Assembly (NCBI GenBank): GCA_009926625.1
Contig: RFON01000004.1
Location: forward strand, 1-64,000
DNA from: Planctomycetota bacterium
Lineage (GTDB): Bacteria > Planctomycetota > Phycisphaerae > Phycisphaerales > SM1A02
Length of the DNA: 64,000 bases
Direction of reading: 5' to 3'
In this document: positions 34,350 to 44,053 of the stretch, one piece after another
Layout: each line of letters starts with the position of its first letter
How positions within the stretch are numbered: the stretch's first letter is position 1
The notes under the pieces: model-generated
What the model was told of the DNA's origin: nothing
What the model saw: only the letters and a program-made list of their open reading frames with translations
Database searches by the model: none
Program-made: the position numbers and the translations under genes

Positions 34350-35249
34350 TCAGGGCTCCGAAGCAGGCGCCACGGAAGCTTGTGCGCTTCGCATGGCATG
34401 TGCGACTTGATCTGCCACCGCCTGCTGGTGCGGCAGATGAAAAGTGAAGTCGAATGATAGTCCTGCGTAGGTGCGCTGCGAGCTGTCGAGGTGCGTGTGG
34501 ACGAGCTTGGCGGTCGCGCAGATCGGCAGAGGCAGGTGAGCGCCGAGCGATATCTGCAGCCAGAAAACGCGGTGGCGCCCGAGCGCAGCAGCATCTGCCG
34601 ACTCGACGCGAAGTCCAGCTCCACCGCCACCGATGTTCACGAGGAGCGCCGGAAACTCCGGCCCCACCTGCGGCATCGGCATGGCCGTGGCTGCGGTCGA
34701 TGCCGCGACCGCCGCGCTCCCAACCGCTCCATCGCCGCGATGGAGCGCACTCCACGCCGCATCGCTCGCCTCCTCCGCCGCCACAACACTGCGCGGATCG
34801 AGCAGTGGCCACACGCGAACGAGCGGAAGGTTCAAGCCGCCTGCCTCGAAGCGAGCGAATCGGCGCATGCAGCGCTCGACATCGTCTGGCAGCCGCAGCC
34901 GAAGTGCGGAAACGCGCGCACCTGGCACCGCGCAATCATCGATCTTCTCGGTCTTGAACTGCCACCTGTTCTGTCCGACCGTGATCGCGCCATGCAGTCG
35001 TACGCCATTGCCGATTGGAATGTGCTTGCCGAGCATCGTGGGTGCCTCAACCACCACCGACTCCTCCTCGAGCGACACGATCTTCAGGCGCCACACCAGG
35101 TCGCCGCCAGGGATGGCATCGACCCTATCGATCGCAGGTGCATCCGTCGCACTCGGTGGGGCAACGGCAATCTCCAGCGTTCCTCCACGCTCGAAGATCT
35201 GCTGCATGCTGCGCTTCCACTGCGCGGTTCTTGATCGGGATGCTGGCAT
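34350..35249 (-). CDS. PilZ-like protein, YcgR type
   Basis: 299 residues. A first beta-rich domain (about 15-115: LEIAVAPPS, LEEESVVVEAPTM, IPIGNGVRLHG) resembles the N-terminal domain of YcgR-type flagellar brake proteins. The second has RRFAR near residue 131, matching the RxxxR of PilZ, and NIGGGGAGL near 205 in place of the usual [D/N]xSxxG. About 60 Ala/Ser-rich residues are inserted between these motifs. Cyclic-di-GMP binding is plausible but the second motif is degenerate. The start is the ATG 25 bases after the transglutaminase gene; no clear SD. Confidence 0.6.
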   Translation of the reverse strand: MPASRSRTAQWKRSMQQIFERGGTLEIAVAPPSATDAPAIDRVDAIPGGDLVWRLKIVSLEEESVVVEAPTMLGKHIPIGNGVRLHGAITVGQNRWQFKTEKIDDCAVPGARVSALRLRLPDDVERCMRRFARFEAGGLNLPLVRVWPLLDPRSVVAAEEASDAAWSALHRGDGAVGSAAVAASTAATAMPMPQVGPEFPALLVNIGGGGAGLRVESADAAALGRHRVFWLQISLGAHLPLPICATAKLVHTHLDSSQRTYAGLSFDFTFHLPHQQAVADQVAHAMRSAQASVAPASEP

Positions 35250-35274
35250 CCACGCGATGGTAATGAACCGCGCA

Positions 35275-37560
35275 TCACCGCTGCCCAAGCCGTGCAGCCG
35301 ATGGTGTGAACGCATCAGCGCGTGCAAGAGCCGCGCGCAGCCGTTCCACCAGTGCTGCATCCTGCAATCGGCGGACCGCATCGGGTCGTCGCCCTGCGAA
35401 GCGGATGACGTAGTAGCGGTCGATGATCGCGTGCATGGCTTCGGCCGCGGCCGGGCGCTTGGACCGCAGGCTCTCGGCGAATGCCCGCGGCGACTGCCAC
35501 GCCGGTCGCGCACAGCCGAATGCAGCGAGCAGCGCGAGCGAATCGGCGTAGAACGCGCCGTCGCGCAGCGCGACGCGCGCACGCATGCGTCCCGTGCGCG
35601 AGAGGCCGAGCAGCCGTCGGCGGCGTTGCACGCGGCGCCAGAGCAGCAGCGCGGCCGTGGAGGAAAATGCGATCCCGACCAGCACTGCAGCAATCCACAC
35701 GACGCCGGCTTGCTGGATGCCCGTGCGCTCAGCAAGGGACTCGGCCATGGCACCTGGCCATGCGCGCGCCTGCCGAATGGCGCGAGCGATCCACTCGTTG
35801 AACCCGCGGACAAACTCCTCTTGCGCAAGTGAGTCGAAGCGCTCGATCCGCTCTCGCCATGCATCCTCGAGAGGACCGAGCAGGAATCGCAACACCTGCC
35901 CCCAGACACTCCGCTCCGAGGCAAGCGATGTGTCATCAGCCATCGGCGTTGGATCAAGCACGGTCCACTGCACGCTGCCACTGCGAATCTCCACCCAGGC
36001 GTGCGCGTCCGCTTCACGCACGGAGTAGCGTCGATCACCAGCATCGTACTCATGCACGATGAAGCCCGTCACGATCCGCGCATCGACCCCCACCGACTGA
36101 CAGAGCGCACAGAGCGCGCTCGCGAAGTACTCGCAGTGCCCGAAGCGGTACTCGCGCAGGAAGAGGTCGATCGGATCGCGCCCTTCACCCACGACGAACC
36201 CACGCAGGTCGAGGCTGTAGGTGAATTGCTCCGATCGGAGGCGCTCCTCGAAGGCTCGCCCGATCCGGATGTTCCGCGCCCACCGTTCATCGCTCTCGCC
36301 TGCTGCGGCAACACCAGCGAGTCCACCTTCCTCCATCCACTGCAGAGCCGTGTCGCGGACCGCGTCCACGGGGAACGACGGCGGCGGCGGCAGCCGCTGC
36401 GGATTCCCTTGCAGCGAGTTCAGCGCAGCCTCCGCGGGAAAGGGCTGCACGCGCGTTTCGTAGCCGCGCACCACGCCTGCCGTCTCGATGTCGACGAGTT
36501 GGAGCGAGCAGGTCAGCGGCGAGTACGCAAACACCTGCGGATTCAAGCCTCGAATCGAGATCGTGATCCATGGCGTGAACAAGATGTCCGTGTAGAGACC
36601 TCGGTAGTGGACTCGCAGTGTGTGCGTGTTGATGCGCTCATCGATCGGCGACAGTGCGAGCGGAGATCGGTCGGCGCCGTCATTGATGATGAAGCGCTGG
36701 CTCGGGCCGATGCGCGCGAACCAACGGCATTCCACTGGGTCGTAGCGATCGAGCACCTGCCCGCGCAGTCGCAGCGTCTCCGCAACTGGAGGTGGCTTCC
36801 CATCTGGCCCGAGCCACTCCACCGACAGCAGTTCGCGGTCGCCCGGCTCGATCCACTGCGGAGAACGCAGCGACATGTCAGACGGGAATCCCAAGCGCGA
36901 TCCGCGCCCCGTGCCGAAGAGCGGTCCGCCCGGATTCGGATTGCGCGGGAGGATCACGAAGATCACTGCACTCGTCAGCAGCGTCAGGATGAGCGAAGCG
37001 ATGATCACGCGGCGAAGGTCGCGCTCCGATTGCGGTCGTCCGCGCAGTGGTTGACGGCGCGATGCAGGCGCAGGGCCTGCCAGATCGCGCGGCGTCAGCA
37101 ATCGAAATCGGATGACACAGTCGACCGCGAGCGCGGTGCCGGCAATGATCAGCATGCCGACCGCGAGGTCGATGCTGTGCAGCCCGGCCGCCACGAGAAG
37201 AACGCCCGACAGCAGGACGACCTGTCGTTCATCGCTGATCGACCGCCGCGCCCAGAGTCGCACCAGCATGCCGAAGAAGACACCAAGTCCGATCCAGCGC
37301 GGGATCCGTGCGGGATCGAGTCGGGGCCAAACTTGGCTGATCACCACCGCCGCCACGACGGACACCAGCACCAGCACCGCAGTGGGATGAAGCATGCGAC
37401 GCGTGCACTGGGATGTCACCATCCAACTCGCGGCCGCAACCACGATGGCAACGAGACCGAGCGCGAGGCTGCGCTGGCTCAACGCGAACGCCACCAGAGA
37501 CACCACGGCCAACCACATCGCATGTCGGCGGCAGGTGATCACATCACGCACATCGCTCAT
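35275..37560 (-). CDS. TgpA-like membrane transglutaminase
   Basis: 761 residues. Five or six N-terminal membrane helices (to about residue 145, another near 185) are followed by a periplasmic region with the transglutaminase-core triad: cysteine in FGHCEYFAS near residue 473, histidine in ADAHAWVE near 517 and aspartate in VLDPTP near 535. One helix (WIAAVLVGIAFSS) follows near 625 and then a cytosolic tail of about 120 residues. This is the TgpA/DUF3488-transglutaminase layout. ATGA-coupled to a DUF58 gene, the standard partner; the MoxR ATPase usually found with them is not in the window. Confidence 0.92.
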   Translation of the reverse strand: MSDVRDVITCRRHAMWLAVVSLVAFALSQRSLALGLVAIVVAAASWMVTSQCTRRMLHPTAVLVLVSVVAAVVISQVWPRLDPARIPRWIGLGVFFGMLVRLWARRSISDERQVVLLSGVLLVAAGLHSIDLAVGMLIIAGTALAVDCVIRFRLLTPRDLAGPAPASRRQPLRGRPQSERDLRRVIIASLILTLLTSAVIFVILPRNPNPGGPLFGTGRGSRLGFPSDMSLRSPQWIEPGDRELLSVEWLGPDGKPPPVAETLRLRGQVLDRYDPVECRWFARIGPSQRFIINDGADRSPLALSPIDERINTHTLRVHYRGLYTDILFTPWITISIRGLNPQVFAYSPLTCSLQLVDIETAGVVRGYETRVQPFPAEAALNSLQGNPQRLPPPPSFPVDAVRDTALQWMEEGGLAGVAAAGESDERWARNIRIGRAFEERLRSEQFTYSLDLRGFVVGEGRDPIDLFLREYRFGHCEYFASALCALCQSVGVDARIVTGFIVHEYDAGDRRYSVREADAHAWVEIRSGSVQWTVLDPTPMADDTSLASERSVWGQVLRFLLGPLEDAWRERIERFDSLAQEEFVRGFNEWIARAIRQARAWPGAMAESLAERTGIQQAGVVWIAAVLVGIAFSSTAALLLWRRVQRRRRLLGLSRTGRMRARVALRDGAFYADSLALLAAFGCARPAWQSPRAFAESLRSKRPAAAEAMHAIIDRYYVIRFAGRRPDAVRRLQDAALVERLRAALARADAFTPSAARLGQR

Positions 37561-38564
37561 GGGAATCTCCCCGGCACGATCCGCAGGGTGATCGCGCCAT
37601 CACGCTCCGCGCTGCGCTGCAACACAGCATGTCGCGGCGTGATCAAGTCGATCGCAGCCAGCGCATCGAGCTGCGCCCCGAGCCCCAACACGACCGCTCG
37701 CTCCGACTGCTCCGCCCCGAGCCCCTCGATCGCCAACTGCGCAACCCAGCCATCGGCAATCGCGCGCGCGAGCACGCTCACCGTCCACTCAATCGCACTT
37801 TCCTCCGCGTCCTCCGTGGCGGTGCCTTCCGTGCGGCTCAAGTCGAGTCGCACGCACAGCACAGTGCACGCGGGCACCGACCGCTCGATCACGACAGGCT
37901 CCATCAGCGCGGCGCTTCGCCGCCACGCAACCTGCCGCACGGAGTCGCCGCTGCGGTACTCGCGGAGACCCACGAACTCCTCGTGCCCGCCCGTGCGCTG
38001 CTTCGACGCATGCGCGCCAGGTGCCGCCCCCACAAGCGCACGGAGTACCACCGGATCGACCACATGCTGCCTCGGGTGCACCAGCACATCGCAGGGGTCG
38101 TTCCACTCCACGGACTTCAGGATGAGTCCAAACGGGAAGCCGCTGACACATCGAAACCGCTGCAGTCGCAGGACGCCGCGCCGCGCGGGGGTGATGGTGG
38201 AACGCACCTGTGCGTGACCGCCGCTCGGACAGTGCGCCAGGCGCGTCGGCGACTGCACCGCATCGCTCATTTCGGCGACCTCGACATCGAAGATCGGCCA
38301 GATGCGCGACACGCTCGACACCTCGTAGCACAACTCGAATGGCTCGCCGACACGGGCAACCCGCGGCGCGCGCCGACGCGCGCGCAGCGCCATCATCATG
38401 CCGCCCGAGACAATCCCAGACACCACGATCCACGCCAGCATCGAGGCGAACACCCACACCAGCATGTTCTCCGTGCGCTGCGCGCTCGCGGCACCGATGA
38501 GCAGCGCGAGCGCGGCAAACACCAAGCCCGGCCAACGAATGTGATAGCGGCGACGCGGGCTCAC
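37557..38564 (-). CDS. DUF58 membrane-anchored protein
   Basis: 335 residues. Two N-terminal helices (about 10-70) then a soluble part with PARRGVLRL, SGFPFGL and the DUF58 signature EFVGLREYRSGDSVRQVAWR near residue 195-215, followed by a von Willebrand A-like region. Normally works with MoxR AAA ATPase and transglutaminase proteins in envelope or metal-insertion tasks. The GTG start overlaps the previous stop as GTGA, and its own stop overlaps the transglutaminase start as ATGA. Confidence 0.88.
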   Translation of the reverse strand: MSPRRRYHIRWPGLVFAALALLIGAASAQRTENMLVWVFASMLAWIVVSGIVSGGMMMALRARRRAPRVARVGEPFELCYEVSSVSRIWPIFDVEVAEMSDAVQSPTRLAHCPSGGHAQVRSTITPARRGVLRLQRFRCVSGFPFGLILKSVEWNDPCDVLVHPRQHVVDPVVLRALVGAAPGAHASKQRTGGHEEFVGLREYRSGDSVRQVAWRRSAALMEPVVIERSVPACTVLCVRLDLSRTEGTATEDAEESAIEWTVSVLARAIADGWVAQLAIEGLGAEQSERAVVLGLGAQLDALAAIDLITPRHAVLQRSAERDGAITLRIVPGRFP

Positions 38565-38992
38565 ATGCACTGCCCGAGCATCGCAAGCGCACCCAGCACC
38601 AGCGCGACAATCGCCAGAAGTCGACCCGTTTCCGCGAGCCAACGACCGCTCGTGGTGAACACCCCGCGCGTGCCGAGTTGCCGCGCGGCATCATCTTCCT
38701 CGCCCACATCGACGCTGTCCCAGTCCACGCTGTCCGCGAGGTACTTGTTCGCGCGCAGCAGTCCCTTCGCACGGTCGAGTTCACCCGCACGCACCTGCAC
38801 TGGCACGCCGCCGAGCAGTCGACTTCCAGACCCCGTCAAGCCGAATGCGCCGACAGCCGCACCGAATACCGCCGCATCCACACCGCCATCGCGCAGCACT
38901 GCCGCGATCGTTTGCGCCTCGAAATCGCTCGTGGCGACATGCACGGTCACCAGCGCGGTCGGATCCGCCGTTGCGAATGACTCATCCTGCAT
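38561..38992 (-). CDS. DUF2007-like small protein with C-terminal membrane helix
   Basis: 143 residues. N-terminal half: VHVATSDFEAQTIAAVLRDGGVDA and GGVPVQVRAGELDRAKGLL, the pattern of the DUF2007 domain (a small ferredoxin-like signalling domain). An acidic linker (WDSVDVGEEDD) leads to one helix near residue 118-140. I take ATG 38992, which overlaps the previous gene by 11 bases; ATG 39004 is an alternative. Coupled by GTGA to DUF58. Confidence 0.68.
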   Translation of the reverse strand: MQDESFATADPTALVTVHVATSDFEAQTIAAVLRDGGVDAAVFGAAVGAFGLTGSGSRLLGGVPVQVRAGELDRAKGLLRANKYLADSVDWDSVDVGEEDDAARQLGTRGVFTTSGRWLAETGRLLAIVALVLGALAMLGQCM

Positions 38993-40415
38993 TGCCAGTG
39001 CCATCCTGCGGCTCGTTACCAGATTCGGGCTCCTCCCCCTCGGGCCAGTCGTTCTCGCCGATGGGCATTGCGCGGATTCGGTCCACGGCCTTCAACAACT
39101 GCTCGGAAGCCTCGGGGTCGAACATGAAGCCCACGATCTGCACGCGCCAGTCCGCCACCGACTGCCGCGTGACGGTCAGCAGATCGCCCGGCTTCAGGTC
39201 GGGGCGCGTTGCCGGCTGCTCGAGCACCTTCACCCGCACCTGATCGTGATCGATCGCCTGCACCGCCATCCAGGAGTGCTCGACGCGTCCGCTGTCGCCG
39301 CCATCGAGCGGTGCCTGCACGACGAACGCCTTGCGCGCGAGCGCCAACCACTGCGGCTTGCCCGATCGGACCAGGTTGGTGAACGCCATCGCGAACGAGG
39401 GCCATGTCGCCTGCGCGCGGCGCTCGGCGTTCTGCAGCCAACGCTGGTTCATGTACACGATCGCCCGATCGGAAGCGATGCGGTCGACGACATCGCGCGG
39501 CCAGGACCACACCTTCGTGTACTGCCCGACCGGCGCTTCCCCGCAGATCACTGCCCGCTCGACGCTGAATTCCTCGCAGCCCTGTTGGCGGACCTTTGCG
39601 CGCCAGGCGGCGGAGCCCGCGGTGTTGGGCTCGATGGAAGACTGCACTTCCTCCACGCGCTGCAGTGAAACGGTCAGCCCATCGCCGATCGTGATGCATC
39701 CACCAGGCTGCGGCAGGTCGCCTCCGAGCAGCGTCCCCGCGAGCGTGAAGATGATCACCGACGCCTGATCCGCGAGGTCAACGGGCACTTCATCCATCTC
39801 CAACTCGGGCAGCCCGCAGCGCGCGAGTCCCTGCGTGCCCAGCATCACGCATGACTCGTCGCCGCCCGGCAGCGAACCGTAGCGAGCCAGTTTCCACAGC
39901 GGCCTGTCGGTCGGCGTGGCGGCCTCGGTGATGAACTCGTGTTCAAGTTGCTCGCGCGAACTCACCTCGCCAGTGACGACATCGAGCACGGCAATGATGT
40001 CGGGCAGCGAGCCGCCGAGCAGCCCCATCACCATGAAGTACTCCTCTGCCGCATCTTCCGTGGCGAGGATCAACTGCAATCGGATGACCCACGGCGCTTC
40101 CACGCCGTCTTCGCTGACCTGTTCCTGATCGCGCGCGGACAGCTCGCTTGCGCGTTCACACCACACCACCATCCCCGACTCGATCCCGGGAACCTGCAGC
40201 CGAATGGCCCACAACTCTCCGCGGCTCTCTTCCGACTCCACCGCATCGTGCTCGACGCTGTCTCCCACCCAAGCCTCGACCGCCGCGATGAACTCTGCGC
40301 GCGTGCACGCCTCGTCGTGCGGCCAGAATGCCACGAAGCCGCTCTCCTGCGGCTCGAGATTCCACTCGCGCCGCGATGCGCGCCCCCCGCGCTGATTCGG
40401 CCGATCATCGTCCAT
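38982..40415 (-). CDS. DUF4026/DUF2314-like protein, unknown function
   Basis: 477 residues, soluble and acidic. The N-terminal and middle parts resemble DUF4026 (MDDDRP start, long segment with EEYFMVMGLLGG and FTLAGTLLGGDLP). The C-terminal 110 residues (FVVQAPLDGG, VEHSWMAVQAID, KPGDLLTVTRQSVADW) fit the DUF2314 pattern. No catalytic motif is evident. First gene of the six-gene run that ends with BI-1; its promoter box TAGCGT is seven bases before the ATG. Family names here are from pattern memory, with moderate certainty. Confidence 0.6.
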   Translation of the reverse strand: MDDDRPNQRGGRASRREWNLEPQESGFVAFWPHDEACTRAEFIAAVEAWVGDSVEHDAVESEESRGELWAIRLQVPGIESGMVVWCERASELSARDQEQVSEDGVEAPWVIRLQLILATEDAAEEYFMVMGLLGGSLPDIIAVLDVVTGEVSSREQLEHEFITEAATPTDRPLWKLARYGSLPGGDESCVMLGTQGLARCGLPELEMDEVPVDLADQASVIIFTLAGTLLGGDLPQPGGCITIGDGLTVSLQRVEEVQSSIEPNTAGSAAWRAKVRQQGCEEFSVERAVICGEAPVGQYTKVWSWPRDVVDRIASDRAIVYMNQRWLQNAERRAQATWPSFAMAFTNLVRSGKPQWLALARKAFVVQAPLDGGDSGRVEHSWMAVQAIDHDQVRVKVLEQPATRPDLKPGDLLTVTRQSVADWRVQIVGFMFDPEASEQLLKAVDRIRAMPIGENDWPEGEEPESGNEPQDGTGNAG

Positions 40416-40422
40416 CCCCCCT

Positions 40423-40428
40423 ACGCTA
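40423..40428 (-). promoter_or_regulatory. -10 box TAGCGT of the six-gene run
   Basis: TAGCGT ends 7 bases before the ATG at 40415; the spacer AGGGGGG could also act as a weak ribosome site. Confidence 0.45.
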
Positions 40429-40462
40429 GCCGTTTCCCCCGCGCACTTCCCAACGCGACCGA

Positions 40463-43272
40463 TCACCCCTCCAACACGAGGTTGACCATGCGGCGCGGGA
40501 CCACGATCACTTTGCGCGGGGCTTTCCCACCGAGCAGCGCCTGCACCTTGCCGTCGGCGAGCGCGATGCGTTCCACTTCGCCTGCATCGGCACCCGCGGG
40601 AACGGTGATCCGCGCACGAACCTTCCCCTGGACCTGCACGGGCAGTTCGACCACCTGATCTTCGAGCAGCGACGCATCGACCGTCGGCCACTGCGCCACA
40701 CACACGCTGCCCGACTCTCGCCGAGCCGCTGCCACAACTCCTCGCTCAGGTGCGGTGCGAATGGCGCGAGCACCCGAACGAAACGCTCGAGTTGCTCGCG
40801 CGTGAGCCCACCATCCGCAGGATCCTTCATTTCCGTGGGGCGCGTTGCCGCATTCACGAGCTCGATGAGCGATGCGATGGCCGTATTGAACGCCAGCCGC
40901 TCAATGTCCTGTCCAACCTTGTGGATCGTGCGCGCGAGCTGCCGCTCCACATCCGCATTCGCGGCGCGCGCGAGCAGCAGGCTTCCGTCGCGTTCATCAA
41001 TCGCCAACCGCCACACGCGCTGCAGGAAACGGAACACGCCCGCGATGTCGCGCGTGTTCCAAGGCTTCGATGCCTCGAGCGGACCCATGTACATCTCGTA
41101 CAGGCGGAAGGTGTCCGCGCCGAACTCGGCAATGACATCGTCGGGGTTCACCACATTGCGGAGACTCTTGGACATCTTGGCGACGATTTGCACGACGAGC
41201 CCGCCGGTCGCACGCTCGGTGAATGTGCCATCCCCCCGATCGTCAACCTCATCGACTGGCACGAGCGAACGATCCGCGCGTTGATAGGCGTAACTGGTGA
41301 TCAACCCCTGATGGAACAGGCGCGCCATCGGCTCCCTGCTGCTGACATGCCCGAGGTCGTACAGCAGCTTGTGCCAGAAGCGCGCGTACAGCAAGTGCAG
41401 CACCGCGTGCTCGCTTCCGCCGACATACAGGTCGACGCCGTTCGTTCCCATCCAGTAGCGCTCTGCCTCAGGGTCCACGAACGCGCTCTCGCACTTCGGC
41501 GAGCAGAAGCGCAGGTAGTACCAGCAGCTGCCCGCCCAGCCCGGCATCGTGTTCGTCTCGCGAGTCACGGGCGTATCCGGATGCAGGAGCGATGGATCGA
41601 CGCCCGCCGCTCCCGCCGTCGTGATCACCCACTCACGCGCCTTGGCGAGTGGTGGCTGCGGCGTGTTGCTCTCGATGGGGTTGTAATCGGCAAGCGGCGG
41701 CAGCCGCACGGGGAGTGCGTCGACAGCGACGGGAAAGTGATTGCCATCCGAATCGAAGACCACGGGGAATGGCTCGCCCCAGTACCGCTGCCTGCTGAAC
41801 AGCCAATCGCGAAGCCGATACTGCACGCGAAGCGTGCCAGCGCCGCGCGCTTCGAGCCAAGCAATGACGGCCTTCTTCGCTTCACTCGTCCGCATGCCGT
41901 TCAACTGCAGACCTGAAGCGCTGCTCGAACTGTTCACGCTGGTGCCTTCGCCAGTCGTTGCAGTCTCCCCCGTCCAGGGCGTTCCTTCGATCTCGACGAC
42001 CTGCACGATCGGAAGGGTGAACGCCTTCGCAAACTCGAAGTCGCGTTCATCATGCGCCGGCACTGCCATGATCGCACCCGTGCCATAGCCGATGAGCACA
42101 TAGTCCGCGGTCCAGATCGGGATGCGCGCACCCGTCGCGGGATGAACGGCGAACAGCCCCGTTGCAACGCCCGTCTTCTCCTTCGACTCCTGGCGCTCGA
42201 CATCCGATCGGTTGCGCGCGCGCGCCGTGTATTCGTGGAGTTCCCCGCGCGCGCCGCGCTCGATGGCGCGCTGCACAAGCGGATGCTCGGGGGCGATCAC
42301 CATGTAAGTCGCCCCGAAGATCGTGTCTGGGCGCGTCGTGAACACCGTCAGCGGCTCTTGCTCCCCTTCGACGACGAAGCGGATCTCCGCCCCCTCGCTG
42401 CGCCCGATCCACTCCGTCTGCATCGTGCGGGTCGAGTCCGGCCAGTCCACGGTCGCGAGATCCGCAAGCAGCCGATCCGCATACGCCGTGATGCGGAACA
42501 TCCACTGACGCAGCGGCATGCGAACCACTGGATGCCCGCCGCGCTCGCTGCGTCCATCGATGATTTCCTCGTTCGCGAGGACCGTGCCCAGCTTCGGGCA
42601 CCAGTTCACCGTTTGCGTGCCGAGATACGCGAGGCGGAACGAATCGAGATGCGCTTGTCGTTGCCGCCGCGTGCAGGCGCTCCAGGGCGTCTGCACGCCT
42701 GGCGAAGTCTCGATCATGCGGTCCTCCGCAGTGAGCCGCGATTCCAACTCCGCGATTGGGCGCGCCGCCTGCACCGCTGGATCGAACCAACTGCCGTACG
42801 CGAGGAGCCAGATCCACTGCGTCCAGCGGTAATAGTCAGGATCGATCGTCGCGAACTCGCGCGACCAGTCGTACATGAACCCAAACCGCTGCAACTGACG
42901 GCGGAAGTTGTCGATCGCCTTCGTCGTCGTGACTTCAGGGTGAACGCCCGTGGTGATCGCGTACTGCTCGGCGGGCAGACCGAACGCATCCCAGCCCATG
43001 GGATGCAGCACTTGGAATCCGCGCATCACCTTGTAGCGCGAGAGGATGTCGGTGGCGGTGTACCCCTCGGGGTGCCCGACATGAAGCCCCGCACCCGAGG
43101 GATACGGGAACATGTCGAGCACATAGAACTTTGGCTTGGACGCATCGAACCCTTGGTCGCCTGGATTCGGGACGCGCATGGCGCCACTGCGCTGCCATGC
43201 ATCCTGCCAGCGCAGTTCGATCTCGCACGCGAAACGCGCGTCATAGCGGTGCGGTGTCTGCTGATCAGCCAT
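40463..43272 (-). CDS. leuS: Leucyl-tRNA synthetase, frameshifted near the 3' end in this sequence
   Basis: Charges tRNA-Leu. HIGH motif as HVGHPEG near residue 64, KMSKSLRN near 699, editing domain between. Near base 40719 (about residue 851) the frame breaks. The long frame reads EELWQRLGES, then nonsense to a stop at 40507. The frame shifted by one base carries on correctly: SGSVCVAQWPTVDASLL, VELPVQVQGKVRARITV, ending MVNLVLEG at 40463. One missing base in GGCGAGAGTCGG (GGCGAGGAGTCGG expected) explains it. As the enzyme is essential and this window shows no second copy, a sequencing error is likelier than a true pseudogene. A region of about 35 residues (around IAELESRLTAED) looks inserted compared with the E. 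coli enzyme. Start ATG 43272. Confidence 0.93.
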
Positions 43273-43284
43273 GGAAGACCGCGG

Positions 43285-43290
43285 AGGATA
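43285..43290 (-). promoter_or_regulatory. Possible -10 box TATCCT of leuS
   Basis: TATCCT ends 12 bases before the ATG, slightly further than the 6-10 seen for other heads. Confidence 0.3.
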
Positions 43291-43371
43291 CGGCGCATCG
43301 ACGCGGACACGGAGCAGCGCGTTCAAGCGCGTCACCCGAGGCGCGCAGTGGTGCCTCGCTCCCGACGCGGT

Positions 43372-43995
43372 TCAGAAGCCGACGGAGTTCTTCGTGCCCT
43401 GCTTCGTCATGTCGACGGTCTTGGTCCAGACTTCGACGCCGCTGCGGATGTTCGTCAGGGTGAGGCGGAATGTGTAGGTGCTCTGCTGGGTGTTCCCCGC
43501 CTGCCGCTTCACCTGCGTGATCTTGCCCGAGAGCGAGAAGTCGGGCGCTGGCATTCCTTCGACGGCGTTCCCCTGACGGAACGCCTGCGCGCGAAGTTGT
43601 TCCTGCGCCGTCTTGTCCTCCGCGTTCGCGCCGAAAGTGGTGATCACGGTCGCCTGCCCGCTGTTCACCAGCTGCTCACGCATGCGGTAGAGGAGCTCGC
43701 CGACATCGAACTGTGAACTCGTGTCGTTCACCACCTTGTCGATCACGAGCTGCGCGGGCTTGGCGCTGGCCGTCTTCAGGACGCCCGTCTCGATGAGCGA
43801 CTCGAGCATGCCTGACGACGCCTTCAGGATGTCCTGCATGTCCACCTCGCCGACGCTCACGATCGACTGGGGGCTCCCCGTCTCGACATACTTGGCGGGT
43901 GAACCGCACCCCGACGCAACGAGCATGCCCACGGTGCAGAGGGCAAGTGAACGCGAGAGGATGGCGAGCGAAGTTCGAGCGATGTGGGTTGTCAT
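43372..43995 (-). CDS. lpoB: LpoB-like lipoprotein (penicillin-binding protein activator)
   Basis: 207 residues. Signal with ASGC lipobox-like site near residue 30, then the LpoB domain: QDILKASSGMLESLIETGVL, VIDKVVNDTSSQFD, LYRMREQL, SLSGKITQVKRQAG, TYTFRLTLTN, EVWTKTVDMTKQG. In E. coli LpoB sits in the outer membrane and activates PBP1b, next to ycfL, exactly the neighbour here. It has its own GGAG site six bases before the ATG after a 58-base gap. No PBP1b homolog is in the window. Confidence 0.85.
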   Translation of the reverse strand: MTTHIARTSLAILSRSLALCTVGMLVASGCGSPAKYVETGSPQSIVSVGEVDMQDILKASSGMLESLIETGVLKTASAKPAQLVIDKVVNDTSSQFDVGELLYRMREQLVNSGQATVITTFGANAEDKTAQEQLRAQAFRQGNAVEGMPAPDFSLSGKITQVKRQAGNTQQSTYTFRLTLTNIRSGVEVWTKTVDMTKQGTKNSVGF

Positions 43996-44001
43996 GCGTC
44001 A

Positions 44002-44005
44002 CTCC
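44002..44005 (-). promoter_or_regulatory. Shine-Dalgarno site of lpoB
   Basis: GGAG six bases before the ATG at 43995. Confidence 0.5.
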
Positions 44006-44053
44006 AAATGTGGTTCGTGGCCAAGAGGGAGATTTGGCGTTGAAACAGTTCGG

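Noticed and set aside
38982-40703. Start of the DUF4026-like gene at 40703
   Set aside because: It would run into leuS; ATG 40415 has the promoter box and good coding start.
40700-40735. Programmed -1 frameshift in leuS
   Set aside because: No slippery heptamer or following structure was seen; a missing base is simpler.
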